Source: Paracoccus onchidii (GTDB taxonomy: Bacteria > Pseudomonadota > Alphaproteobacteria > Rhodobacterales > Rhodobacteraceae). From it: DNA of 64,000 nucleotides. This document shows positions 38,574-49,129 of the stretch, piece by piece. The notes beneath the pieces were generated by a model, which ran no database searches, had not been told where the DNA came from, and saw only the letters and a program-made list of their open reading frames with translations. The stretch's first letter is position 1; each line of letters starts with the position of its first letter. The stretch lies in assembly GCF_028294535.1 (NCBI RefSeq), contig NZ_JAQBIE010000017.1, positions 1-64,000 of the forward strand, given 5' to 3'. Both the position numbers and the translations under genes were made by a program.

Positions 38574-38747
38574 TCGCAACGCCTCTCCTTTCTTCAAAGA
38601 CTGGCATGGTGGACCGGTCAGGATGGTTCAGTTGCGACCATCAAGAGGGCCGTTTGCGACCTGTCGGGCATTTGCGGGTGCGGCCTCTTGTATGCTCAGG
38701 GTTCAGAGGTTACGTTTTAACTAACTTACGAACGGAGGGCGTGTATC

Positions 38748-39869
38748 ATGGCGCCCAAGCGTCCTGCGGGTGCGGGCGCGTTCCCGAAAAATGCGGTCGA
38801 GCCGTCTGTCACCCGCCAGTCCGAGGAGGGGGCGCTTTATGCGGCCCTCGATCTCGGGACAAATTCGTGCCGTATGCTGATTGCGCGACCGCGCGGCAGT
38901 CAGTTCACGGTTGTGGACAGCTTTTCCAAGCCCGTGCAGCTTGGACAGGGGCTGGAAGCTTCGGGGCGCTTGTCCCGCGGCTCGATGGCGCGCACCGTGC
39001 ACGCATTGCAGGTGTGTCGGCGCAAATTGGATATGCATCGCGTTCGGAATATGCGTCTGGTTGCGACCGAAGCTTGCCGCCGTGCGCGCAACAGCAGGGA
39101 TTTCATGCGTACGATCCGGCGTGAAACCGGGCTTCCCTTTGAAATCATCGGTGCCGAAGAAGAGGCCCGGCTGGCAGTGATTTCCTGTGCGCCGCTGGTC
39201 AGCCAGACGACAGAGACCCTGATGGTGGTGGATATCGGCGGTGGTTCGACCGAACTGGTCTGGATCGATCTCGAGGATGTCGAACCGGGCGAACGTTCGC
39301 GCGCGATCATGCGGCTGTCTGATGGCTTTGCCAATCCGCAGCCGGGCGGTGCGCGGGTGGTGGATTGGATCAGCGTGCCTCTGGGCGTGGCGACCTTGCG
39401 TGATCAATTCGCGGATGTCGAGGATGATCAGGGTCGCTTCGCGCTGATGAGCTGGTATTTCGAAGAACTGCTGTCGGATTTCGCGCCATACGCGGATGGT
39501 TCCCCGGATGAGGGTTTTCAGATCATCGGCACATCGGGCACGGTCACGACGGTCGCAGCCAGTCATCTGGGGTTGCGGCGGTATGACCGGACCAAGGTTG
39601 ATGGTCTGGAAATGACCAGCGATCAAATCGACAAGGTGATCCACTCGTATCTGCAACTGGGTCCGGACGGGCGACGGCGCGACCCGCGTATCGGGCGTGA
39701 GCGCCACGCGCTGATCATGTCAGGGGCCGCGATCCTGCAGACATTGATGCGCGTATGGCCCACAAACCGCCTGTCAGTCGCGGATCGCGGTCTGCGAGAG
39801 GGGTTGCTTTATGCCCAGATGGTGCGCGATGGGGTGTTGACGCCTGATGGCATGAACGGAGTGGCATGA
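38748..39869 (+). CDS. Ppx/GppA-family phosphatase
   Basis: 373 residues. ASKHA phosphatase fold: [16 protein letters not shown], then [24 protein letters not shown] and [14 protein letters not shown]. The family hydrolyses polyphosphate (exopolyphosphatase) or pppGpp; the sequence does not separate these. The start is set by GGAGGGCGTGTATC. Overlaps rlmE by 4 bases (ATGA). Confidence 0.88.
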   Translation: MAPKRPAGAGAFPKNAVEPSVTRQSEEGALYAALDLGTNSCRMLIARPRGSQFTVVDSFSKPVQLGQGLEASGRLSRGSMARTVHALQVCRRKLDMHRVRNMRLVATEACRRARNSRDFMRTIRRETGLPFEIIGAEEEARLAVISCAPLVSQTTETLMVVDIGGGSTELVWIDLEDVEPGERSRAIMRLSDGFANPQPGGARVVDWISVPLGVATLRDQFADVEDDQGRFALMSWYFEELLSDFAPYADGSPDEGFQIIGTSGTVTTVAASHLGLRRYDRTKVDGLEMTSDQIDKVIHSYLQLGPDGRRRDPRIGRERHALIMSGAAILQTLMRVWPTNRLSVADRGLREGLLYAQMVRDGVLTPDGMNGVA

Positions 39870-40615
39870 TGAGTAAGGGACCGGGCAGCCGCGCGGGAAA
39901 ATCCAGCGGGCGCGGACAGCGCGATCTGCGTGTGCGGGTCAAAACGGCCAAGGGGCGCAAGCTGTCCAGCAAGCTTTGGCTCGAACGTCAGTTGAACGAT
40001 CCATATGTCGCCCGCGCCCGGCGCGAAGGATATCGTGGTCGCGCGGCGTTCAAGATACTTGAGCTTGACGACAAGTATCGTTTTCTGGTGCCGGGGGCGC
40101 GGGTCGTTGATCTGGGTTGTGCGCCAGGTGGCTGGTGCCAGGTGGCCCTGCAACGTGTGAACGCGCTGGGAGAAAAGGGCGACAAGGCCGTCGGGCGGGT
40201 TGTCGGCGTTGACCTGCAAGAGGTTGACCCGATCGCGGGGGCTGAAATTCATCAGCTGGATTTCCTGTCGGAAGGGGCGGATGATCTGGTCAAGGAATGG
40301 CTTGGCGGCCCCGCAGATGTCGTCATGTCGGATATGGCGGCAGCATCATCAGGGCATAAGGCGACGGATCACTTGCGGATTGTCGCGCTTGTCGAGGCGG
40401 CTGCCCAACTTGCATTTGATGTCCTGGAGCCGGGTGGAACATTCGTCGCCAAGGTCCTTGCAGGAGGGGCCGAGGCAGAGATGCAGCTGACCCTCAAGAA
40501 GGCATTCACGAAAGTGGCGAATGTCAAACCGCCGGCCAGTCGCAGCGATTCATCCGAGAAATTCGTGGTCGCAACCGGGTTTCGCGGTCGGCCTGAAACC
40601 GATCAGGACAGCTGA
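39866..40615 (+). CDS. rlmE: 23S rRNA (uridine2552-2'-O)-methyltransferase RlmE/FtsJ
   Basis: 249 residues. An arginine-rich N-terminal RNA-binding segment precedes [18 protein letters not shown], the SAM-binding [37 protein letters not shown] and [12 protein letters not shown]. These provide the K-D-K-E catalytic tetrad (Lys, Asp, Lys, Glu). It methylates U2552 of 23S rRNA in the A loop, aiding late 50S assembly. Translationally coupled to the ppx/gppA gene. Its last 13 bases overlap the convergent AraC gene. Confidence 0.93.
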   Translation: MMSKGPGSRAGKSSGRGQRDLRVRVKTAKGRKLSSKLWLERQLNDPYVARARREGYRGRAAFKILELDDKYRFLVPGARVVDLGCAPGGWCQVALQRVNALGEKGDKAVGRVVGVDLQEVDPIAGAEIHQLDFLSEGADDLVKEWLGGPADVVMSDMAAASSGHKATDHLRIVALVEAAAQLAFDVLEPGGTFVAKVLAGGAEAEMQLTLKKAFTKVANVKPPASRSDSSEKFVVATGFRGRPETDQDS

Positions 40616-41634
40616 TCGGCGCGGGCCTGAAATGCGTCCGGGGTTTGGCCCGTCGCATCAACCACGGCACGTGTGAAATGGGTCAGGCTGGAATATCCCA
40701 GCCGCGTGGCAATGGCAGCAGGAGCAAGGCGCTTGCCGCGCAGCATGATGATCGCCAGTTCCAGACGCACGGCATTGAGAATCTCGACGGCGCGTTGTCC
40801 CCTTGCGGCCATGCAGGCACGGTCCAGCGTGGTCAGGTTGCTGCCCAGGGCGGTTGCCAGTTCCGACACGGATACCTGTTCCAATGGATGGTCCCGCGCC
40901 AATGAGATGAACCGTTCGACAAGCGGGCGGTCCTGCACATCGTTCGGCATGTGTCGGGCGTGACCCTGAATGGCGGGTTGCAGATGTTCGAAAATCTCGG
41001 CAAGTCGTTGCAGCGCCGGGGCCGTCGAACCGTTTTCCTTGTCTGTCAGGGCGCGAAGGCAGCTTAGCAAGGGGTCGCAAACGCTGCCGATATGCCCTGA
41101 TAGCCCGTCACCGGGCAGGACTGCGCCAAACTGCTCGGTCAGCCGTGACGGGATCAGAGCGACATAGCCTTCGCTGTCCACCATCGGTGTGCAGGAATAG
41201 GCCGTGCCCGCAGGAATATAGCGCAGATCCCCCGGACCCATACGATGGTCGCGGCGCGGAAAACTGACGGCATTGCGCCCTCGGGTGACCCAGATCACAC
41301 TGTGTTCCGGGCGCGTGCGCGGCCCAAGTCGCGTTCCGGACGCGCCCCAGATATAAGTCGCCAGTGGTAACAAGACCGGTGAAGGCGGGGTGTTGATGCG
41401 CCGCGCCCCGACAGTCGGCGCGACTTGGGCGGTCGGGGCAGCACGATCATGTCGTTTGATTCTGGAAGTTTCGGGCCTGTTTTGCGCAGGCAAATTCACC
41501 GGACCGTGATCCGCGAGCCTTGCCGCGACGATATTGCGATCCTTGCCGGAGATGCGGGTTCCCGAACCCAGTTTTCCCAAACCCGTTTGAGAAAAGGGAA
41601 AACCTGACGAAATCTCTGTGTTCTTGCTGTGCAT
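40603..41634 (-). CDS. AraC-family transcriptional regulator
   Basis: 343 residues from a putative ATG at 41634; an upstream frame reaches 41715. A cupin-like effector domain is suggested by [35 protein letters not shown] at about 110-140. The C-terminal AraC domain follows, with [20 protein letters not shown] and the second helix-turn-helix [18 protein letters not shown]. Regulates unknown genes; it is surrounded by housekeeping genes and is not obviously linked to the operator pair described for sucC and sdhC. The first 60 residues look unstructured, so a later start is possible. Confidence 0.8.
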   Translation of the reverse strand: MHSKNTEISSGFPFSQTGLGKLGSGTRISGKDRNIVAARLADHGPVNLPAQNRPETSRIKRHDRAAPTAQVAPTVGARRINTPPSPVLLPLATYIWGASGTRLGPRTRPEHSVIWVTRGRNAVSFPRRDHRMGPGDLRYIPAGTAYSCTPMVDSEGYVALIPSRLTEQFGAVLPGDGLSGHIGSVCDPLLSCLRALTDKENGSTAPALQRLAEIFEHLQPAIQGHARHMPNDVQDRPLVERFISLARDHPLEQVSVSELATALGSNLTTLDRACMAARGQRAVEILNAVRLELAIIMLRGKRLAPAAIATRLGYSSLTHFTRAVVDATGQTPDAFQARADQLS

Positions 41635-41717
41635 CGTTATGCTGCCCGCACCATGATTGGCCTTAGGCGGATTATCGCCTATTGGGCGATTCGGCTCAAC
41701 TGTCCAAAGAGACAAGG

Positions 41718-42605
41718 TTAGTTTTGCGGGCCAACAGGCCAGGCTTGCCAGTCGCGCATGCGCCCGCGAAACCAGATCCGCTGGGACTTGGCGTATTGTC
41801 GCGTGGCGATGATGGCCCGCTCGGTCGCGGTCTCAAGGTCAAGCTTGCCCGCCAGATGCGCCATAAGCTCTGGGGCGCCGATTGCGCGGGCCCATTGTTG
41901 CGCCGGATCCCAGAATGGCTGCATGTGGCGGGCTTCGGCCAAGGCACCAGATTGAACCATCTGCGCGAACCGGGTCGCGATCCTGTCGGCAAGCCAGTCC
42001 CGATCGGCTTGCAGGACAAGGCGCTGTGATTGTGTTTCATCGACAAGGGGGGGCGGTGTGTCGGCCTGCCATTCCGAAAGTCCCCGGCCGGTTGCGCGCC
42101 AGACCTCCCAGGCGCGTTGGACGCGCACGGGGTTGCGGGTGTCGATACGTTCGCGGGTTCGTTCATCCAGCTCGCCTACAAGCTGTGCCAGACCGTCGTC
42201 CCGCGCAAGGATCCGGTCGGATTCATCGCGGTATTCCGGCGGGGTCGGGGGCACATAGGCTAGCCCCCGCGTCAGTGCCGACAGGTATAAACCTGTTCCG
42301 CCCGCAATGATCAGGCGCTGGTTCAACAACGGTTCCACATCGCGCAGCCAGTCGCCGACCGAATAGCTGCATCCCGGATCGACATGGCCGTAAAGCCGGT
42401 GTGGCGCGGTGGCTTCGTCCTTGATGTCGGGGCGCGCCGTCAGCACCCGCCAACAGGACCAGATCTGCAGGGCGTCCGCATTGACGATGATACCGCCCTG
42501 AACCTGCGCGACCGCCATCGCAAGCGAAGATTTACCGCTTGCGGTGGGACCTGCAATCAGCAGGTGGCGGGACGGATCGATCCGCGATAAATCAGTGGTG
42601 CGCAT
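41718..42605 (-). CDS. miaA: tRNA dimethylallyltransferase
   Basis: 295 residues from the ATG at 42605 ([19 protein letters not shown]); the frame to 42743 would overlap the divergent pyrH gene. P-loop [22 protein letters not shown] (DSxQ-like position), [14 protein letters not shown] and the C-terminal [14 protein letters not shown]. It transfers a dimethylallyl group to N6 of A37 in UNN-reading tRNAs. Divergent from pyrH with an 85-bp gap that contains both promoters. Confidence 0.94.
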   Translation of the reverse strand: MRTTDLSRIDPSRHLLIAGPTASGKSSLAMAVAQVQGGIIVNADALQIWSCWRVLTARPDIKDEATAPHRLYGHVDPGCSYSVGDWLRDVEPLLNQRLIIAGGTGLYLSALTRGLAYVPPTPPEYRDESDRILARDDGLAQLVGELDERTRERIDTRNPVRVQRAWEVWRATGRGLSEWQADTPPPLVDETQSQRLVLQADRDWLADRIATRFAQMVQSGALAEARHMQPFWDPAQQWARAIGAPELMAHLAGKLDLETATERAIIATRQYAKSQRIWFRGRMRDWQAWPVGPQN

Positions 42606-42690
42606 CTGGGATCTCGGGCAGTTGATTGTCGGGGCCTTTTGCGACATTTTGCGTCGCGATGAAAGCGGCGGGCCCAAGGAAGGACAGCTC

Positions 42691-43425
42691 ATGACCGAAC
42701 AATCGGGCCCCGCGCCCACCCAGTATAACCGGGTTATGCTCAAGATTTCGGGCGAAGCACTGATGGGCGATCAGGGATTTGGGCTGCATCCCCCGACCGT
42801 GTCGCGAATCGCCAACGAGGTGGACACCGTCGCCAAGATGGGCGTCGAGGTGTGCATGGTGATCGGCGGGGGCAATATCTTTCGCGGCCTGCAGGGCAGC
42901 GCGCAAGGTATGGAACGCACCACCGCCGATTACATGGGTATGCTGGCCACGGTGATGAATGCGCTGGCCATGCAATCCGCGCTTGAGGCGATGGGTCATC
43001 ATTGCCGGGTGATCAGCGCAATCCGCATGGATGAAGTCTGCGAACCTTATATTCGCCGCCGTGCGATCCGGCATCTTGAAAAGAAACGGATCGTCATATT
43101 CGCAGCCGGGACCGGGAACCCCTATTTCACGACCGACACGGCTGCCACGCTGCGGGCGAATGAAATGAACTGCGAAGCGATCTTCAAAGGGACAAAGGTT
43201 GACGGGGTGTATGACAAGGACCCGGCCAAATTCCCCGATGCCAAGCGGTATGGCGATGTCAGCTATGACGAAGTCTTGCAGAAACATCTGGGCGTCATGG
43301 ATGCTTCGGCGATTGCCCTGGCGCGTGACAATCGCTTGCCCATTGTTGTGTTCTCGCTGGACGAGCCGGGTGGGTTCCGTTCGATCCTCGAAGGGCGGGG
43401 TACCTACACGCGCGTGCATGTGTGA
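42691..43425 (+). CDS. pyrH: UMP kinase
   Basis: 244 residues from the ATG at 42691, preceded by AAGGAAGG. Amino-acid kinase fold: [53 protein letters not shown] and [13 protein letters not shown]. It phosphorylates UMP to UDP. Head of the pyrH-(channel)-frr-uppS-cdsA-dxr-rseP-bamA-skp region. Confidence 0.97.
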   Translation: MTEQSGPAPTQYNRVMLKISGEALMGDQGFGLHPPTVSRIANEVDTVAKMGVEVCMVIGGGNIFRGLQGSAQGMERTTADYMGMLATVMNALAMQSALEAMGHHCRVISAIRMDEVCEPYIRRRAIRHLEKKRIVIFAAGTGNPYFTTDTAATLRANEMNCEAIFKGTKVDGVYDKDPAKFPDAKRYGDVSYDEVLQKHLGVMDASAIALARDNRLPIVVFSLDEPGGFRSILEGRGTYTRVHV

Positions 43426-43434
43426 CGGTCTGAC

Positions 43435-44256
43435 ATGACAACGCTGCGCGCCAGCATCGACCGGGGTGTTCACAGCCCGGTCGTTCAGCATTTCATCACT
43501 GCGGTCATCATCTTCAACGCGCTGATTCTGGGGCTGGAAACCTCGGAACATGTGATGCAGCGGTTCGGCCCGCTGATCCTGTTCCTCGATTCCCTTTGTC
43601 TGGCGATTTTCGTGGTCGAACTGGCGTGCAAATTGTTCGCGCGCGGCCTGCGGTTTTTCCGCGATGGTTGGAATATCTTCGACTTCGTGATCATCGCGGT
43701 CGCATTGATGCCGGCCACGCAGGGCCTGTCGGTGTTGCGCGCCTTGCGGATCCTGCGCTTGTTGCGCATCGTATCGGTCACGCCAAGGCTGCGCCGCGTT
43801 GTCGAAGGGTTTCTGGACGCCTTGCCCGGCATGGCCAGCGTCTTTCTGCTGATGGGGATCATCTTCTATATCGCGGCTGTTATCGCGACGAAGATGTTCG
43901 GCCCCTCTTTCCCCGATTGGTTCGGCACATTGGGTGAATCGGCCTATTCGCTGTTTCAGATCATGACATTGGAAAGCTGGTCGATGGGGATCGTGCGCCC
44001 GGTCATGGAAACCTATCCCAATGCCTGGTTGTTCTTTGTGCCCTTTATTCTGGTGACGACATTTGCCGTGATGAACCTGGTGGTCGGTCTGATCGTCAAC
44101 TCGATGCAGGACGCGCATCACGAAGAGGAAACCGAGAATACAGGCGTCTATCGGGACGAGGTTCTGGCCCGGCTGGAAAGCATCGAAAAACGTTTGTCCG
44201 GCATGGCGGCGCCCTCAGAACAATCGACGCAGACCGACGACAGAACGCACAACTAG
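43435..44256 (+). CDS. Bacterial voltage-gated sodium channel (BacNav, NaChBac-like)
   Basis: 273 residues: one domain of six transmembrane segments. S4 is SVLRALRILRLLRIVSVTPR with arginines every third position. The pore loop is FQIMTLESWSMGIVRPV, whose TLESWSM filter matches prokaryotic Na+-selective channels of the NavAb/NavRh type. A C-terminal coiled coil (YRDEVLARLESIEKRL) would build the tetramer. It opens on membrane depolarisation; motility or pH homeostasis are known roles elsewhere. It lies 9 bp after pyrH and 135 bp before frr, which are usually adjacent, and seems to be inserted there. Confidence 0.92.
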   Translation: MTTLRASIDRGVHSPVVQHFITAVIIFNALILGLETSEHVMQRFGPLILFLDSLCLAIFVVELACKLFARGLRFFRDGWNIFDFVIIAVALMPATQGLSVLRALRILRLLRIVSVTPRLRRVVEGFLDALPGMASVFLLMGIIFYIAAVIATKMFGPSFPDWFGTLGESAYSLFQIMTLESWSMGIVRPVMETYPNAWLFFVPFILVTTFAVMNLVVGLIVNSMQDAHHEEETENTGVYRDEVLARLESIEKRLSGMAAPSEQSTQTDDRTHN

Positions 44257-44391
44257 GCAGTCTTACCAAGTGGCAAATCCGGGACCTTTCGGATTGAAGG
44301 CATTCTACCGCCCATGGATCGGGCAAAGCCTTTGCCAACACTGTGCATAATGGTTACAAGCAAACAAAATTCAATTCAGAGGCAGTCCGAA

Positions 44392-44955
44392 ATGGCAGAG
44401 GACATCGAAATCGACATTGACGATCTGGAACGGCGTATGAAAGGCGCGATGGAAAGCCTGCGCCATGAATTCGCGTCGCTGCGGACCGGGCGCGCTTCGG
44501 CCTCGATGGTCGAACCGGTTCAGGTCGAGGCGTATGGCCAGATGACGCCGGTCAACCAGCTTGGCACCGTGAACGTGCCCGAGCCCCGGATGGTGACGAT
44601 CAACATCTGGGACAAGTCGATGGTCGGCAAGGTTGAAAAGGCCATCCGCGAAAGCGGTCTGGGCATCAACCCGCAGACCAATGGGACGATCATCATGCTG
44701 CCCATCCCCGAACTGAACGAGGAACGCCGCAAGGAACTGACAAAGGTTGCCGCGCAATACGCCGAAAGCGCCCGCGTCGCGATCCGGAATGTGCGTCGCG
44801 ACGGGATGGATCAGGTCAAGAAGGGCAAGGCCAACGGCATGCCGGAAGACGATCAGAAATTCTGGGAAGGTGCCGTTCAGGAACTGACCGACAAGATGAT
44901 CGGGCATGTCGACGAATCGCTCGAGGCCAAGCAGGCCGAGATCATGCAGGTCTGA
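44392..44955 (+). CDS. frr: Ribosome recycling factor
   Basis: 187 residues from the ATG at 44392 (GAGGCAGT upstream), the normal length. Contains the conserved [18 protein letters not shown] and [17 protein letters not shown], then [28 protein letters not shown] and [15 protein letters not shown]. It splits the post-termination ribosome with EF-G. Ends 7 bp before uppS. Confidence 0.97.
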   Translation: MAEDIEIDIDDLERRMKGAMESLRHEFASLRTGRASASMVEPVQVEAYGQMTPVNQLGTVNVPEPRMVTINIWDKSMVGKVEKAIRESGLGINPQTNGTIIMLPIPELNEERRKELTKVAAQYAESARVAIRNVRRDGMDQVKKGKANGMPEDDQKFWEGAVQELTDKMIGHVDESLEAKQAEIMQV

Positions 44956-44962
44956 GGGCAAC

Positions 44963-45694
44963 ATGGCCGCCGAAACCGCACAAAGTCTTGCTTCCGGGGG
45001 CAGCTCGGCGCCCCGACATGTCGCCATCATCATGGATGGCAATGGCCGTTGGGCGGTCGAACGCGGCTGGCCGCGCCTTGTCGGTCATCGTCGTGGCGCG
45101 GAACGGGTCAAGCAGATCGTTCGCGCCTGCCCGGATCTGGGCGTGAACTGGTTGACGGTCTATGCGTTCTCGACCGAAAACTGGAAGAGGTCGACCGAAG
45201 AGGTGCTTGGCCTGATGAAGATCTTCAGGCGGTATATCGAGCGCGAGGCCGAAGGCATGTCCGGCGAAGGCGTTCGCATGCGCTTTATTGGTGGTCGCGA
45301 ACGTCTGGATCCGAAATTGCAGGCATTGATGACTGCGATCGAGGCTCGGACGGCAGGCAACACCCGCCTGAACCTGACGGTTGCAATCAATTATGGCGGT
45401 CGTGATGAACTGGCCCGCGCGGCAGCACGTCTGGCACAAAAGGTCGCGCGCGGCGAGATCGCCGCGCCCGGCGAGGCCGATCTCGAAGCTTGCCTGGATA
45501 CAGCCGGACATCCCGATCCCGATCTGGTGATCCGGACATCGGGTGAAACCCGGACTTCGAATTTCCTGCCCTGGCAGGCGGCCTATGCCGAATATGAATT
45601 CACGCCGACATTGTGGCCCGATTTCACACCGGAGCATCTTGCGGCAATTCTTGACCGATATGGCCTGCGCGAGCGCCGCTTCGGGGGCGTATGA
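44963..45694 (+). CDS. uppS: Undecaprenyl diphosphate synthase (isoprenyl transferase)
   Basis: 243 residues from the ATG at 44963. Cis-prenyltransferase motifs: HVAIIMDGNGRWAVERG, AFSTENWKRSTEEV, NLTVAINYGGRDEL and the C-terminal RTSGETRTSNFLPWQAAYAE. It makes the C55 lipid carrier for peptidoglycan and O-antigen. Overlaps cdsA by 4 bases (ATGA). Confidence 0.97.
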   Translation: MAAETAQSLASGGSSAPRHVAIIMDGNGRWAVERGWPRLVGHRRGAERVKQIVRACPDLGVNWLTVYAFSTENWKRSTEEVLGLMKIFRRYIEREAEGMSGEGVRMRFIGGRERLDPKLQALMTAIEARTAGNTRLNLTVAINYGGRDELARAAARLAQKVARGEIAAPGEADLEACLDTAGHPDPDLVIRTSGETRTSNFLPWQAAYAEYEFTPTLWPDFTPEHLAAILDRYGLRERRFGGV

Positions 45695-46539
45695 GTGACA
45701 AGACCCCGATAGCCGGCCCGCCGGGCGCAACCGGAAAATGGGCAGATTTGTCACGACGCATCGCCTCGACGGTGGTGCTTCTGGGGATCGGGGTTCTGCT
45801 TGCTGTGGCGACCGGGCTTTGGCTGCGGTTGGGCATGGCGATCATTTGCGCGATCACGTTCTGGGAACTGGCCAATATGACCGGCTGGCGCCATCCGCAA
45901 ATGCATGCGGGGCCGTTCGGGTCATGGCGGCCGCTGGCGCTGGCTGCGATCGCAGGTGTCGCACAGCTTTGCGCGCTGGTTCTGTATCACCCGATGTCCT
46001 GGCTGTTCCTGTTGCTGCCGATCCTGGCAGGTTTGCCCGGCGCGGCGCGGCGTGATCGCGGAACCTATGCCATTTTCGGGGCGGCAATCCTGTTGGTTGC
46101 CTATGGTCTGGTGATTTTCCGCGAGGATTTCGGCCTTGCCTTCGTGTTATGGCTGATGGGTATCGTGATCGTTTCCGACACTGCCGGCTATTTCTTTGGC
46201 CGCATTCTGGGCGGCCCGAAATTCTGGCCATCGCTCAGCCCCAAGAAAACCTGGTCGGGTACGATTGCCGGTTGGGTTGGCGCCGGGCTTCTGGGGACGC
46301 TGCTTTGGCTGTCGGGGCATGGTGACTGGTCTTTGATATGGGTTTCGCCGATTGTCTGCTTTGCGGGGCAAATGGGTGATATCGCGGAAAGCTGGCTGAA
46401 ACGCCGTGCGGGCGTCAAGGACAGTTCCAATCTGATCCCGGGCCATGGGGGTTTCATGGATCGGTTCGACGCCGTGACGGGCGCGGTTCTGGCAACCATG
46501 CTGATCGGGTTTGTCACGAACCTGCCCGCGGTGAATTGA
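45691..46539 (+). CDS. cdsA: Phosphatidate cytidylyltransferase (CDP-diacylglycerol synthase)
   Basis: 282 residues with six to eight hydrophobic helices. C-terminal signature in two parts: SDTAGYFFGRILGG...SPKKTWSG and SWLKRRAGVKDSSNLIPGHGGFMDRFD. It produces CDP-diacylglycerol for phospholipids. The start overlaps the uppS stop; ends 3 bp before dxr. Confidence 0.95.
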   Translation: MSDKTPIAGPPGATGKWADLSRRIASTVVLLGIGVLLAVATGLWLRLGMAIICAITFWELANMTGWRHPQMHAGPFGSWRPLALAAIAGVAQLCALVLYHPMSWLFLLLPILAGLPGAARRDRGTYAIFGAAILLVAYGLVIFREDFGLAFVLWLMGIVIVSDTAGYFFGRILGGPKFWPSLSPKKTWSGTIAGWVGAGLLGTLLWLSGHGDWSLIWVSPIVCFAGQMGDIAESWLKRRAGVKDSSNLIPGHGGFMDRFDAVTGAVLATMLIGFVTNLPAVN

Positions 46540-46542
46540 GAT

Positions 46543-47700
46543 ATGCGACGCATTTCCATCCTTGGCGCGACCGGCTCGGTCGGCAGCAGCGGGTATGACC
46601 TGATCCGTCGGGCAGGCGGTGCCGCTGCCTATGATGTTGTTGCGCTGACCGGGGGGCGCAATATCGCGCGTCTGGCGCGAATGGCACGCGAGTTGCGGGC
46701 AGAGATTGCCGTCACCGCGCATGAAGACCTGCTGCCGGATCTGCGGGACGCATTGAAAGGTTGTGATGTCGAGGCGGCTGCCGGGCGCGATGCTCTTGTA
46801 GAGGCCGCGGCCCGCCCAGCCGATTGGGTTCTGTCCGCGATCGTGGGATCCGCCGGATTGGCGCCGGGCTTGCAGGCATTGGAACAAGGCGCGACCCTTG
46901 CCTTGGCCAACAAGGAATCGCTTGTCTGTGCCGGGCCTTTGATTACTGGTGCAGCAGCAAGAGCAAAGACAAAAATCCTGCCGGTAGATTCCGAACATTC
47001 TGCAATTTTTCAAGCTCTTGGATCTGAAAACCTCGATTCCGTCAAGGATATCACCATCACCGCTTCGGGCGGAGCCTTTCGTGATTGGCCCATCGAACGC
47101 CTGGCCGCGGCCACGGTGGCCGAGGCTTCGACCCACCCGAATTGGGCAATGGGGCAGCGCATCACCATTGATAGCGCATCCATGTTCAACAAGGCCATGG
47201 AAGTAATAGAAACCAAAGAATTTTTTGGTGTTCCTGCGCAAAAGATCAAAGTCGTGGTCCACCCGGAATCGATTATTCACGCCATTGTCAATCATATCGA
47301 TGGCGGATCGATTGCACATATGGGGGCACCTGACATGCGCCACGCCATCGGTTACGCGCTCAATTGGCCGACACGCGCCGCGCTGCCGGTCGCGCCGCTT
47401 GATCTGGCCTTGACTGGAAGCCTGACATTCCGCGCCCCGGATGAAAATCGCTGGCCGGCACTGCGTCTCGCCCGCGAGGTGATGGCTGCGGGGGGCATGG
47501 CCGGCGCCGTATTCAATGCCGCGAAAGAACAGGCTCTGGATGATTTCATCGCGGGGCGGATCCGTTTTACCGAGATGGCACCACGGGTTGCCTTGGTGCT
47601 TGACAAGTTGAGCGCCCGGGACGGGTTCAGTGTGGACCCCGATTCACTTGATACGGTTCTGTATTGGGACCGGTTGGCGCGACGCGAGGGCGCAGCATGA
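46543..47700 (+). CDS. dxr: 1-deoxy-D-xylulose-5-phosphate reductoisomerase
   Basis: 385 residues. NADPH site ISILGATGSVGSSGYDLI, metal and substrate residues in LPVDSEHSAIFQAL, ITIDSASMFNKAMEVIE and VHPESIIHAIV, and the LNWPTRAALP motif. It catalyses the second step of the MEP isoprenoid pathway, feeding the downstream UppS lipid chemistry. The stop overlaps rseP (ATGA at 47697-47700). Confidence 0.97.
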   Translation: MRRISILGATGSVGSSGYDLIRRAGGAAAYDVVALTGGRNIARLARMARELRAEIAVTAHEDLLPDLRDALKGCDVEAAAGRDALVEAAARPADWVLSAIVGSAGLAPGLQALEQGATLALANKESLVCAGPLITGAAARAKTKILPVDSEHSAIFQALGSENLDSVKDITITASGGAFRDWPIERLAAATVAEASTHPNWAMGQRITIDSASMFNKAMEVIETKEFFGVPAQKIKVVVHPESIIHAIVNHIDGGSIAHMGAPDMRHAIGYALNWPTRAALPVAPLDLALTGSLTFRAPDENRWPALRLAREVMAAGGMAGAVFNAAKEQALDDFIAGRIRFTEMAPRVALVLDKLSARDGFSVDPDSLDTVLYWDRLARREGAA

Positions 47701-49028
47701 CAGACATCATTCCCCAGTTTGGCGGCACGATCTGGACGTTGGCCAGTTTTGTCGTGGCCCTGGCCGTTATTGTGACAGTGCATGAATACGGGCACTACAT
47801 AATCGGCCGCATCTCGGGAATACGCGCCGAGGTGTTTTCCGTCGGGTTCGGACCGCGCCTGTTCTCGCGGCGTGATCGGCGCGGAACTGTCTGGCAGGTC
47901 GCGGCGGTTCCGCTGGGTGGCTATGTCCGTTTTCTGGGCGATTCCAATGCCGCAAGTGCCGGAACCGGGCAGGCGGTCGACCCGGCGTTTCGTCGCCAGA
48001 CATTGACCGGGGCACCGCTATGGGCGCGTTTTGCAACGCTATTGGCAGGGCCCGTGTTCAATTTTGTTCTGTCGATCCTCATCTTTGGCGGTTTCGCTCT
48101 GTTTCAAGGATTGCCGACACAGGATGTCAGGGTCGGTGAAATTGCCCCTGCACCCCCGGGTGTTGTGAATGAACTTCAATCCGGCGATGAAATTCTGGCG
48201 ATTGACAGCATGAATGTGACGAACTGGTCCGATATCGGTCGTATCGCCGCTGAACTTGCCCCTACCGATCGGTTCGACTGGACGCTGCGCCGCGATGGTG
48301 AGGTGATGACGGTTCAGGGACCGGATCCTGTTCCCCCACGCATTACCGGTGTTGCACCGCGCAGTGCTGCTGCCGATGCGGGGTTGATGGCCGGTGATGT
48401 GGTCCTGGCGATCGCCGGCACGCCGATCTCGCGATTTTCACAGATGCGCAGCAGTGTCGAAGCCGCGCAAGGTCAGCCATTGCTGCTATCTGTGTGGCGT
48501 CCCGGGCAGGGTGTCGCCGAATACACGCTTGTTCCAAAAGAACAGGATCTTCCCAGTGCCGAAGGCGGGTACGAGCGGCGCTGGCTGATCGGGGTCACCG
48601 GCGGTGAGGGCTATTTCGCACCCGCAACGCGGCGCGCAGGTCTGGCGGAATCCGCCTGGTTGGGGGTGATACAGACCTGGGGGATTATCACATCGTCGCT
48701 TGCAGGAATGTGGGCGATGATTTCCGGACAGATCGGAAGCTGCAATCTTGGCGGGGCGATCAGCATCGCGGAAAGCACGGGGCAGGCGGCCAGCGCGGGT
48801 GGTGCCAGCTTCCTGTGGTGGATAGCGGTTCTTTCCGCAGCCATCGGTTTCCTGAACCTGTTGCCCATTCCCGTTCTGGATGGCGGGCATCTGATGTTCT
48901 ATCTTTACGAGGCGGTTACCGGGCGACCGCCATCCGACCGGGCACTGAACCTGCTGACGGCGATCGGGATGGCGGCAGTGCTGAGCCTGATGATTTTTGG
49001 CCTCACGAACGATCTTTTCTGCCCATAG
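47697..49028 (+). CDS. rseP: Site-2 metalloprotease RseP
   Basis: 443 residues from the ATG at 47697. Zinc site HEYGH (HExxH) in the first helix, the GFGPRLF conserved loop, two PDZ domains (about 130-210 and 210-285), and the second metal ligand region LPIPVLDGGHLMFYL. It cuts membrane anti-sigma factors and signal peptides within the membrane. Sits between dxr and bamA, as in many proteobacteria. Confidence 0.95.
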   Translation: MTDIIPQFGGTIWTLASFVVALAVIVTVHEYGHYIIGRISGIRAEVFSVGFGPRLFSRRDRRGTVWQVAAVPLGGYVRFLGDSNAASAGTGQAVDPAFRRQTLTGAPLWARFATLLAGPVFNFVLSILIFGGFALFQGLPTQDVRVGEIAPAPPGVVNELQSGDEILAIDSMNVTNWSDIGRIAAELAPTDRFDWTLRRDGEVMTVQGPDPVPPRITGVAPRSAAADAGLMAGDVVLAIAGTPISRFSQMRSSVEAAQGQPLLLSVWRPGQGVAEYTLVPKEQDLPSAEGGYERRWLIGVTGGEGYFAPATRRAGLAESAWLGVIQTWGIITSSLAGMWAMISGQIGSCNLGGAISIAESTGQAASAGGASFLWWIAVLSAAIGFLNLLPIPVLDGGHLMFYLYEAVTGRPPSDRALNLLTAIGMAAVLSLMIFGLTNDLFCP

Positions 49029-49129
49029 GGTGCGATGTGCTTTTGACAGCAACGTCTGTTTGAGGCACAAGCTAGGACCAAAAGAAGGTGCCGGCAGCGC
49101 ACCAAAGCAGGCTTGAAAGAGGGGCAGCG

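Noticed and set aside
38574..38747. Cobalamin riboswitch upstream of the corrinoid cluster or the activator
   Set aside because: No B12-box-like sequence or matching fold was recognised by eye in this gap or in 2677-2834.
40603..41634. AraC regulator as the protein that binds the sucC/sdhC operator
   Set aside because: AraC sites are usually asymmetric direct repeats, not 8-bp palindromes, and the gene is far away and unlinked.
42592..44121. Minus-strand frame of 509 codons opposite pyrH and the sodium channel
   Set aside because: Covers two unrelated certain genes in the other strand; repetitive basic composition only.
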